DNA from: Citrus sinensis
Taxonomy: Eukaryota > Streptophyta > Magnoliopsida > Sapindales > Rutaceae
Direction of reading: 5' to 3'
NCBI RefSeq assembly: GCF_022201045.2
Contig: NC_068558.1
Coordinates: 45,039,001-45,103,000 of the forward strand
Length of the DNA: 64,000 nt
The notes under the pieces are model-generated. The model ran no database searches, was not told the DNA's origin, and saw only the letters and a program-made list of their open reading frames with translations. Positions 25,308 to 35,125 of this stretch are shown one piece after another; the stretch's first letter is position 1, and the number at the start of each line of letters is the position of its first letter. A program made the translations under genes and the position numbers.

Positions 25308-26510
25308 GCACAAATGATATCAAAGACAAACGAATTGCATGAGTTAAGTGATGAAGTCTCATTGAGAAAAGAAAGAGACATATCTCTTGATGTAAGTGGA
25401 AGTGTTAAAAATGTACATGAATCTATTTCAAGCCAACCTTACGACAAAAAAACTTCTATACAAGGTGAGCAATTTGGGTCGAGTAAATTCCAAGTTGATG
25501 TAAGTGGAAGTGTCAAGAATGTACATGAATCCATTTCAAGCCAACCTTACGATAAAAAAACTTCTGTACAAGGTGAGCAATTTGGGTCGAGTAAATTCCA
25601 AGTTGATGTAAGTGGAAGTGTCAAGAATGTACATGAATCCATTTCAAGCCAACCTTACGACAAAAAAACTTCTATACAAGGTGAGCAATTTGGGTCGAGC
25701 AAATTCCAAGTTATGCAGGAGCAACTGGATATTTCACCCAAAAAAATAGAATATTTAGAAGCAAAACAATTTCATTCTCAGCCTATTGTGGCTGCATCAC
25801 CTTTGATGGTAATAATGTTCATGTACACTATTTGTTTTTAGATAATTTGTAACTCATTCTTTTCTTAATTTGAAAATAGTTCTCATTTATCTAACTTTTC
25901 TTTATAGGTTCAAACTAGTAGATCGATTTTAAATTCAAATGACAATACTAGTACAAATTCAGATGACGAAGGTGGTGCAAATTCTAATGAAAATGGTGCT
26001 ACAAAATCATATGAGAATAGTGATATACAATCAGATAGCGATGGTGATCATTTAAAATCAGAGGATGATATTGATGCAAAATCGAATGACGATGGTGATC
26101 ATGCAAAATCATATAGCAATAGTGATGCAAAATCTGAAGGCGAAGGTGATGCAAAATCAGATGGCGATAGTGATGCAAAATCCGAAGGCAAATGTGATAC
26201 AAAATCAGACGGCGATGGTGATGCAAAATCAGATAGCGATGGTGATGCAAAATCTGAAGGCAAAGGTGATGCAAAATCAGACGACGATGGTAATGCAAAA
26301 TCAGAAGGTGATGGTGATGCAAAATCAGATAGTGAAGATGATGCAAAATCAAATGGAGATGATGTTGCAAAATCAGATGACGATGATGATGCAAAATCAG
26401 ATGGCGATGATGATGCAAAATCAGATGGCGATAGTGATGCAAAATCGGAAAGCGATGGTGATGCAAAATCAGATGGTGGTGGTGATTCTAATTCAGAAGA
26501 CGATGGTTGA
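25308..26510 (+). CDS. Repeat-rich acidic exons, possibly the C-terminal tail of GST copy 2
   Basis: Two exons, 25308-25808 and 25908-26510, join in phase 0 (GTAATA donor, TTTATAG acceptor) and code 367 residues in one frame. The first has a charged start, three tandem 36-residue repeats (SGSVKNVHESISSQPYDKK core) and an AKQFHSQPIVAASPLM end. The second is Ser/Asn/Asp-rich, then holds eighteen 8- or 9-residue repeats of the form (D/E)xDxDAKS, ending SEDDG. The acidic exon contains no start codon in this frame, so it must be spliced from upstream. GST exon 3 could join by GTAAAT (24826) to TTAAG|GCACAA (25308) in phase 0, giving a 579-residue GST fusion. Alternatively the ATG at 25314 starts a separate gene. 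Neither the family nor the function is recognised. Confidence 0.55.
25389..25712 (+). repeat. Three tandem 108-bp repeats
   Basis: Copies start at 25389, 25497 and 25605, each exactly 108 bases (36 codons). They differ at about six sites, five of them synonymous and one Ile/Val. Each copy also contains donor-like GTAAGT (at its start) and GTGAGC sequences. Confidence 0.92.
26034..26471 (+). repeat. Coding minisatellite, eighteen 24/27-bp units
   Basis: Units of 24 bases (two of 27) follow GATGGTGATGCAAAATCA. All keep the frame and code (D/E)xDxDAKS. The AAATC core is nearly invariant while the acidic positions vary. Because the unit is a multiple of three, two other frames are also open, which explains the overlapping Met/Gln-, Ser- and His-rich frames here. 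Confidence 0.9.
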
Positions 26511-26726
26511 TTCAAATGGCTTCAATGATGTGTGATCTTTTTATAATCCTTATTCAAAATAATATAATAACATTTTATTTTTAGTGTGAAATGTTTTTGG
26601 ACAAATTGAATTGTATCTCAATCAAATTATATAAATATATTTTCAATTGTTATGTATTGTTAGAAATTGTATGTTTGGAGGTCGATACTTTTTCTTTAAA
26701 AAAAAGTAATAATAACAGTTTTCCAA

Positions 26727-28648
26727 GGTAAATTTTAATTTTTCCCTTGAGTTTTGCACTATTTGCACTTAGATGGTAAATATCTATTTATTAGTGAAAA
26801 CCCCTTTTACAGAATCTAAATGTTAGGATTTTGTTAGTCAATTATGGACAATTTGGTTATTTAATTTGACAAGCAATAGCTTTGCACATTTTGGTTGACA
26901 TGAGCATGTGACTTGTCAAGTCATTTAAAAAAATTGTGTCAAACATATAATTTTTTTTTTTAAATATTCAAAGTATTAAAGTTTGTAAAAAGTATTCTAA
27001 AAAATTGTGTCACATTTCTCTTTTTTTTTCTTAAATTGAATTCTTTTCTTTTATGAAGCTTGGCTGAGAGCTTTTGATTATAAGTAAAAAAAAAATCTTT
27101 GTTCTTAGCAAATCAATATCCATTACCTGCATGAATTGAAAAAGAAACATTAGATCTGTATCATGTTCGTTATGAATTTTACTGGCACTTCAAAGACTGG
27201 AATCTCTATGTTGAAGCCAATAATAGGTTAATTTCGAACAAAACTTTTTTCTTTCTTTTTATTTTTTGGCTTCATTTAAAGTTTATTGGTATTACTGAGT
27301 GGAAAATGTCAAGTTAGTTTACTTGATTTTTTGTTTATTTATACAGTTTTGATAAGGTTTGTCTATGAAGTATAAATTGAGAAGAAATTTTACAAAATAA
27401 AATATGTTTTATTTTAGATATTTTGCAAGCATATGGTTTCAGCCTATACAGTGGTAGATTTTGCATTTGATTTATGTTATGCGATGCCCATGACGTACTT
27501 TTATTTATTCATTTTAAAAGTGAGTTTGAAAAGGCCTGAATTTTTTAGGTCTTAATGAAGGTTATACATTATGAAAAATTGAAATTTAAAGCATTTAATG
27601 AAGCATATAGTTCCTAAAAAGCATAATTTTGAAGCACTTTGCTGCATAAATTAGCAAGTGTACTAGTCGGCACCAGTAATATAATAAAGTGTAGAGTATC
27701 GTCCCACAGACATTGTATATCCTATTAGCAACCGAAATTATTGTAAGCCTAATTTATTTAAATGATGAAATAAGTGAATTTAAATTAAAAATTAAATAAA
27801 GATGTAAGCAATAATAGAAATCACCAAGATTAAGACACTAGAAAATCTAATTTCACCATCACCAATCCAATTTAATCCTCCATCTATGCTATTAAAGTTT
27901 ATTACCCATGTTGACAGTGAACTTCCCTAACTTATTTAATATCATCTCTCGAGTAACATAAAAAATATCCCTACATATTAACCCACCATATCTCTATGTA
28001 AATTTAAATATGCAACGATTCATTAATCTCAGTGGAAATTTTTAGATAAAACTGCACGAATCACATAGGCACATCTCTGTCTTTCGTTTAATTCATGACA
28101 TCTATTATACAGAGTAAAACACATAAATTACAATATGTGTTTTGCTTGCCACCAAATTAATCATGAAAATAAAACTTTAATTATTAGTTTCTTTAATGCT
28201 TCCTATTTGATCTTTGACTCTTTCTATTATTCTTTGATTATTTTCTTTTTAAACTTTTTTTCCCAATATAATCCTACAATAACAAAATATAAAAATAAGA
28301 TAAAAATTAATATTACAAAATATAATTTAACATAAAATTAAGTTAGAAAGCATTGAAATAATATATAAATCATAAGCACATCACACTCATTGTTAGGGTT
28401 ACAATTATCCTTTTATTTTTTTCAATGCAATTGTAAATAAATCCAAATTTAAAGGGTATAACAAACTGACGGTATTGGCGCCAAATGTTGAGATGTGTAA
28501 GTTCTTGAAAATCCAATGAGGGGTATTTTAGTCTTTTTGACTTCAAACTTAACTAACGACACGGCAGGGGGGTTTTCACCAATTAACAGATCTTCACTAT
28601 CTAAGTACAAATAACCCAAAGCTCAGGGGCAGAAACTAAAAATTACCC
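26727..28648. mobile_element. Possible non-autonomous Mutator-like element with imperfect terminal inverted repeats
   Basis: Sequence from 26727 inward (GGTAAATTTTAATTTTTCCC, TTAGATGGTAAAT, GTGAAAACCCC) matches, inverted, the sequence ending at 28648 over about 85 bases at roughly 70% by eye. The outer GGGTAATTTTTA end is shared with the element at 33469. No target-site duplication was found and the interior shows no transposase. Inside, at 27640-28120, is a block with AAGTGTACTAGTCGGCACC and GAGTATCGTCCCACAGA that resembles dispersed plant repeats. Confidence 0.4.
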
Positions 28649-28659
28649 TAATTTTTAAG

Positions 28660-31600
28660 GGACAATCTCAAAAATATTGTTTTCGTGACTTCCAGTATAC
28701 TGTAAAGGTTGAGTTGTTATTTCTTTATTTTATTTATTTTTTTTAGAGTCAATCTCACACAGTTTTTTCCTTTTGCATGATTTGAGTAATTGTAATTAGA
28801 ATTTTGAGGATTCATCAATGAAAGAAATGAAATAATTTTCTTTTGTAGTAACACGATAAAATCACAGTTTCTATTGTTTAGTGAAGAATTGTGATTTCCA
28901 ATTAAATAAGATGCTTTGCTAATTAATTAGGAACAAAAATTAATATATTAATCAGCTTGCTAACCAACTATTTATTCCCACCTTTTAAGTTAATTTTAAC
29001 CTACTATTTGCCCTTACGGTGCAGAAAATTGTTTCTTACCTTTAATAGTATTAACCAAGATGTTGCTCCTACCTAGCTCTATGAACTTTCTGTCCATTAA
29101 CATGTTTCTTTTTCCATCTACTTATTTTAACATGTATCCATTTTTACCGGAACGGCTGGTCTACTTATTCTAACATGCATCCATCTTCGGTCCATAGGAT
29201 TTAAAATTATTTGTAATCCAAAAGTAGTAACATATTTATATTGGCCTTACATATAGTATCGTTGAACGTAATCAATTATGGCTACTATTTTTTCCAACTA
29301 AAATTTATTATTATTATTTTTTTTTTTTTAAAAGTTTTTTTCGACTATGCTTGCCCATCAAACTTCATATGTTTTCAATGGTTTTTTGTTAGTTGAAATT
29401 TATATTGCATATCCAAAATAATACTTTTAACGGCTCAAAATGATGATAAATATCATTCATTAGTCGTATGCTGATTTTTTATCTGCATTAATCTATTCGT
29501 GATAACAAATTTCATTCAAAATAATTGCATTTAAGATGATTGTTAGAAAAATAATTGCATTTTCAACCTCCGTATTTACGACAGCTTGTGGTGACGGTAG
29601 AACACTTTTCAACAACTGTACTTGATCATCAATGTAAATTATTTTTCTTGAGTGTTCATATATTTGTTAAAAAATTAAGTGAAAAAAAAAAAGAAAAGAA
29701 AAGGAAAGCATAATGCTATTCCCCTGACCAGATACAAGCAAAAAGCAATAATAAAGAAAATAAAGCAAATCGAATAACGATAAAAAAAAAAAAAAATGTA
29801 AATCGATAAAGGATAAAGCCTTCTCACTCGAAAAAATACCCTGCACAATCATATTCAAATAAAATTTTAAATCACCAAAGTACCCACTTATTAATTTACT
29901 ATTATTTAAGGATAGCTTTATGATAACTAAATGAAATTTATACTCTCGACACCCACTCATTACACTCATCAACAATTTATTAATAAACTCTATTTTTTTT
30001 CTTCTTTTTAATCTTAGCAACTCACATCCCAGCTTTCTTTTATTATACTTTAATCCAGGTTTCTTTTATTATTAAAAAAATTAATTTCTTGAATTCACCA
30101 CCAATTTTTAAATCCATTTTTAGTTAACAATTACGTACACTTTTTTTTTATTAGAATTACGTACACTTTTTCATGGCGAACAATTTGATTTCACTAATTA
30201 TCGATCCAAAGTGTGGAAAATTGACGGTTTCTAGTTTCTTTTGGTATATCGATATTTTTCATAAAATTAAGATCCTGGATATTCATTGTATTAAATAGCT
30301 TTTGATTATGGCTTACAGATTTTGTTATTTAGCTTTTTATCCTTCTGATTATATATAAAAAAATCAACCAAAATGAAGAGCATGTTCTTTTACTTGTTGA
30401 TTAAGTGTTGAAGAGAAAAAGATTGGATTTTAATGTGGGTGTAAAGAGAAAAAAAATGGTACATAATGATTTAATATGGGGTTATTTTAAAATTTTTAAG
30501 AATGTGTTGAATAATTACTTAATTTTAAAATTTCTGCATAGAATTTATTCAATAAAAAAGTATCCAAATAATTTTTTAGAGTATAAATACTCATCCAAAG
30601 ATAAAAGTTGCATCAAATGTGTGAATTTTTAAATATATATTTGGTCGGGTCCTTTAGAAAGAAAAAAGAAAAAAAAATAGTTGATTTAGTTGAACAACTC
30701 CAAGGCAAAATGATTGTCGTATTCACATTAAATTTCAAATCGCGATGAACGAAGATCAAAGTGGACCAATCTAAGATGTCTATTCTTCTTTGACTTTTCT
30801 AAACCATCAAATTTCAAAATTATTTTCTCTCTGTACACATTTTATTTATTTATTAGTTAAGCGTAATAATCTTGTTCAACCCCATTTCAGTTTTTGCCCT
30901 CAAAATCACACCGTCTGGAAATGATAAATTGCAATTTCAAAATAAAACTGTCGTACAATTTGACACATTCCATGTTGTGTAATATATGTCACGCAAAGGA
31001 ACAAGAAGAAATAAAAAAACCCCTATTGTGTTGAATAGAAAAATCGTGAATTTTTGTAGCACCCATATAAGATGCATTTATACAAATTTTTTTAAAGCCA
31101 ACTCTTTATTATAAAAATTCTAAGATGAATCAAAATACATGAAGATTGGTAGCAGAAGTGAGGGATTTAGTTTTGTAAATTTACTTGTGTTACCAATTTA
31201 AAAAATTCATTATTAAAACTTATCAAAAATTTTTACATTCTTAATCAGTTATATCCATTTTAATCTAAAATACCTTTCAAACAATCCTAATCAACATCCA
31301 AATTCCACGTAAGTTTCATTACCCATAACAACGTCTCGTTTAACGATCAGTCCCATCCCCTTTGCTCAGAAATTCATTGGCCCAATCGTCTCTTTCACCC
31401 AATGTCCAATTGGTTAACAAAGCATTACATTTTCTTCATTTTTTGTCGTTTGCTTTTAAGATTAAATCTTGTTTAATGGCTTGTTGGAGATTTTTTTTTT
31501 TAAATAATAATAGATGAGCAATAGATTTGTTTTTTACTTGAGGATTTATAATTACTTTATCATAATGGTGTTTGTTAAATATGACACAATAAATGTTTGT

Positions 31601-33160
31601 TAAACTGTCTCTAAGATTTTTTTTTTTTTTTTTGTTGTGGTTTAATGTGCTGCCATTCTCTATGATATTCAATCTAAAATTATTTGTAATGAAGTTTGTT
31701 GATATTATTTTATTCAATTTGTTACAGTTGTCGTTACCAGTGCTACGATGATGGTACCATCACCCAAGTGATGTCAATGAATAATGGTACAATTGCTTGA
31801 TAGATGGGTGCCATCGCCCAAGTGATGGTTGCACGAGATGGAACCATCGTCAGGTAGAATGGTGCCATCGTCCATATTTGACTTTAACATGGGAGATTGA
31901 AGCCATTGTTTTGCTTTAAGGATGTTTTGGTTCAAAATGAGTATAAATGGTTAAGAATGTGAGAAATTTTGCTGTATGATTGTTTTTGGTAATAAGTTTT
32001 TGAAATTGATTACATATGTAAATTTGGCATCTAGTTTGAGAGATAATTTTTTTGTGGGAAGAAAATTGTTAAGTGATGTAATAAAGTGGAAAATTAGGAG
32101 GTTAACTTCAATCTAACAGAACGAATAGTGAGATTTCAGTATCAATCCAATTAACTCTTCGGTAGGAGGAGAGGGTAGTGATTGTAAATGGTGATATGCT
32201 GCTAATGCAAATGCAAAACTGTAGCATTTAACTAGCAGGCCTTTATAATTAATTTCTTGAAATTCTTTGACCCTGTCATGCATAGTTATCCAATTATTCA
32301 TGTTGTTCAGCAACCTCAGTGAGGCAGTGTGGCGAATGAAACTCAAGAGAGAACAGAGGAATTAAAGACAATGAATCGCAAGACAAATAATTAAAAAAAA
32401 TAAAGAGTAAGTTCGGAAACTTTGAATTTCATTGAAATTATGTCATTAAATTAATTTAGCAAATTTATATATATCCCCCTTTATTTTTCTTTTTCTTTTT
32501 ATGGTTTTAAGAAGCCCATTTTCAATTGCCAATTAAAAAATCTATTTCATTTTTATTATTAAAAAAAAAAATTGAGACTGGCTCGCGTTGTCCCCCTCAA
32601 AAGTCGCCGCGAATGACGTTCAGTAACATGCACCGTCATTGTGTTAAATATTACTCACACTGGTGACCTAAAATATTAAACAACCAACTCCACTGTAACC
32701 ATCACATAATTACAAGCTCGTGCATCGGCACCCAGACATCCATCTTTTGAAATTATGTGTAACCAACTCCTATATTTCATTAAACAAAGACCGGGTCACT
32801 TTAAAGTTTAAAGTCTACTGCGAACTTGCGTATGATGGCGACTTGCTTTATCTGACCTCAAACACCTGTTCATCATGTAACAATTTTGATTAAAATTATC
32901 TACATGCAACAGCTCGTTCGCAATGCTCTGCGGACCAATCTAACACCAACACGTGTAGAATGATAAGATCAACGATGACTGAGGCAGACTTTCGACCGAC
33001 ACATGAACAAGCTCGGTAGCTACTCTTCTTTGACTTCTCCACTATCCCTCATTTTAAATAAATGCGGTGGAATGTGTATTATTTTATTATTCTAGAAAAT
33101 GGAGAAATATATTGTAACATTTTTAACGGAACGAAGGGTATGTCAAAAATCTTGAGATCC
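28660..33160. other. AT-rich intergenic region upstream of GST copy 3
   Basis: No gene is supported. A block at about 30735-30805 shares GGACCAATCTAA and CTATTCTTCTTTGACTT-like sequence with the region upstream of GST copy 3 (32930-33050), so it may be a duplicated promoter whose gene has decayed. A 77-codon minus-strand frame (32113-32346) is not recognised. The rest is low-complexity AT-rich DNA. Confidence 0.5.
31748..31875 (+). repeat. Short degenerate repeat with GATGG(N)3CCATC cores
   Basis: GATGGTACCATC, GATGGGTGCCATC, GATGGAACCATC and AATGGTGCCATC occur in a row, two of them followed by (A/G)CCCAAGTGATG. The cores are near-palindromic. No function is known to me. Confidence 0.55.
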
Positions 33161-33169
33161 CCAAGTGCA

Positions 33170-33189
33170 TGACGTAAGACTTTACGTAA
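33170..33189 (+). promoter_or_regulatory. as-1-like element upstream of GST copy 3
   Basis: TGACGTAAGACTTTACGTAA contains a TGACG core and a second, inverted ACGT core. Paired TGACG motifs (as-1/ocs type) bind TGA bZIP factors and are known to drive stress and auxin or salicylate induction of plant GST genes. It lies about 1.08 kb before the start codon, with a transposon between. Confidence 0.45.
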
Positions 33190-33468
33190 AATCAATCAAA
33201 TCGGCATAATCTAGAAATTATGCTTAGTTGTTAGTATATAACTAAATTTTTCGTTGTTTGTAATAAACCTAATTAATTGTACTCTATGCCACTTAAATTT
33301 TTACTCGCAGGGGTGGGCGCCAGTTTGATTTGTATGATTAATATCAACTGGTGACCTCCCCTTGGTATATTGTATGATTAATATCAAAAGAATGCCTCAT
33401 CAGCTGGTGACCCACTTCCAGTGCACAACTTTTGATTAAATAAATGATAGAGAAGGAACAGTTGGACC

Positions 33469-34084
33469 GGGTAATTTTTAAAAATCTCCTTTAAAATTTG
33501 GACTTGTTGTAAGTAGATGGCGAGAATCTGTTTATTTATAAAAAACTCTTTACCGTCAGTTAATTTTAATATTGACCGTTAGTTGACTGTACAAAGATAA
33601 TATTACCCTTAACAACAGTTTGTAGACAGAAATAACTAAAAAAAATTAAAATTATTGGCTATTTTATCCTCTTTAAATTATTGATATTTTTTTAAAGTTC
33701 CTACAAGAAAGATAAAATTAAAAATTTAAAAAATACTCTTTAAATTATTGATATTTCCTTAAAGTTCCTACAAGAAAGATAAAATTCAAAACTTAAAAAT
33801 GAAATAGTCATAATCTTTACCTATGATATTGTAAATCTTTAGAATTGACAATGATAAAATTGTCAAAAAATAGGTTTATTTTTTTCACGCCAACAATTTT
33901 AATTTTTTTTTTTTAGTTATGTCAGTCTACAAACTGTTGTTAAGGGTAATATTATCTTTGCACAGTCAACTAACGGTCAATGTTAAAATTAATTGACAGT
34001 AAAAATTTTTTTACAAATAAACAAATTCTCGCCATCTATTTATAACAAGCCTAAACCTCAAGGGAAGTTTTTAAAAATTACCCC
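33469..34084. mobile_element. Mutator-like MITE, 616 bp, with 9-bp target-site duplication
   Basis: Terminal inverted repeats of about 190 bases run inward from GGGTAATTTTTAAAAA at both ends and include ATTGACCGTTAGTTGACTGT on one arm. The element is flanked by AGTTGGACC at 33460-33468 and 34085-34093. Long inverted ends with a 9-bp duplication are the hallmark of Mutator-like elements. The interior has a tandem duplication of about 65 bases (CTCTTTAAATTATTGATATT at about 33670 and 33737) and no coding capacity. It sits in the upstream region of GST copy 3. Confidence 0.9.
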
Positions 34085-34175
34085 AGTTGGACCCTACGGC
34101 GTCGTTGCCAGCAACTAGACTTTATTTATTATTTATCAATTAGATCATTCTAGAATTGTGAATACTCCATTCCTT

Positions 34176-34183
34176 TATAAATA
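34176..34183 (+). promoter_or_regulatory. TATA box of the third GST gene
   Basis: TATAAATA lies 85 bases after the end of the TIR element's duplication and 92 bases before the start codon, a suitable spacing. Confidence 0.55.
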
Positions 34184-34267
34184 ATGTTGAAGGTATTCTG
34201 GCTTTAGGCACCTCTCACAAGTCAAGTCACAACTCACAATAACAAGCGAGGGAAGGAAGACCCAAAG

Positions 34268-35125
34268 ATGGCAGGCATCAAGGTCCACGGTTCTGTTTTC
34301 TCAACTGCTACGCAGCGAGTTTTCGCATCCCTCTACGAGAAGGAGCTCGAATACGAGCTTGTTCCCGTAGACATGAAGGCTGGTGAACACAAAAAGGAGG
34401 CCTTCCTTTCTTTGAATGTAAGTTGTGTTAATACCGACACTACTAACTCAGATCCTCCTATTAATTGGATATGGGAGCACAATCAATTTATACTCATTAG
34501 TTTCGTTAATTGATTGATGCAGCCATTCGGTCAAGTTCCGGTGCTTGAACACGGCGACCAGAAGCTCTTCGGTACGCCCACTCACTCATACTTATTATTG
34601 TTTTCTGCTTAATTAGTGGGTGCTAAATTTTATTCCTTACTTAGATTGCATAGTACTAAAAGTTCTTTTGGATGATGTACAGAATCAAGGGCAATCACCC
34701 AATACATCGCCCAGGAGTTTCCAGACAAAGGCACCCAGTTAACATGCCCAGGCAAGCCCATCGCCCCGTTATTGGTATGGAAGGAGGTGGAGGCACTCCA
34801 GTTCGACCCCCCATCATCGAAGCTCAACTGGGAGCTCGTGTACAAGCCAATGTTTGGAATGACCACTGATCCAGCTGCGGTTGAAGAAAATGAAGCTAAG
34901 CTTGCCAAAATTTTAGATGTTTACGAGGCCCGTTTGTCTCAGTCCAAATACTTGGCGTGCGACAGCTTCACCTTGGTCGATTTGCATCATCTCCCCAATA
35001 TTAATTTGTTGTTGGGGACGCCTGTCAAGAAGCTGTTTGATGCACGCCCCCATGTTAGCGCATGGGCAGCTGATATCACTTCCAGACCGGCTTGGGCTAA
35101 GGTCCTTGCCTTGCTCAAACACTGA
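34268..35125 (+). CDS. Phi-class glutathione S-transferase (copy 3)
   Basis: Cytosolic phi glutathione transferase. Exons 34268-34417, 34523-34571 and 34683-35125 join to 213 residues. Features: [18 protein letters not shown] with catalytic Ser12, [25 protein letters not shown], a C-domain with [12 protein letters not shown], and [10 protein letters not shown]; it ends KVLALLKH. It is intact and looks like the reference form for the cluster. Close identity to copy 2 across exons and at splice phases points to tandem duplication. A MITE sits 175 bases upstream of the start codon region and a paired ACGT motif lies further upstream. Phi GSTs of this type conjugate xenobiotics or bind small ligands; the specific substrate is unknown. 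Confidence 0.95.

Noticed and set aside
25300-26510. CRISPR-like array
   Set aside because: Repeats are tandem without spacers and are coding; a plant nuclear genome would not carry CRISPR arrays.
25999-26535. Long His-, Ser- and Met/Gln-rich open frames on both strands over the 26 kb repeats
   Set aside because: They are by-products of a 24-bp (multiple of three) repeat. Only the (D/E)xDxDAKS frame is linked by splice sites to flanking exons.
32113-32346. 77-codon minus-strand frame
   Set aside because: No family match that I recognise and no splice context; left as unassigned.
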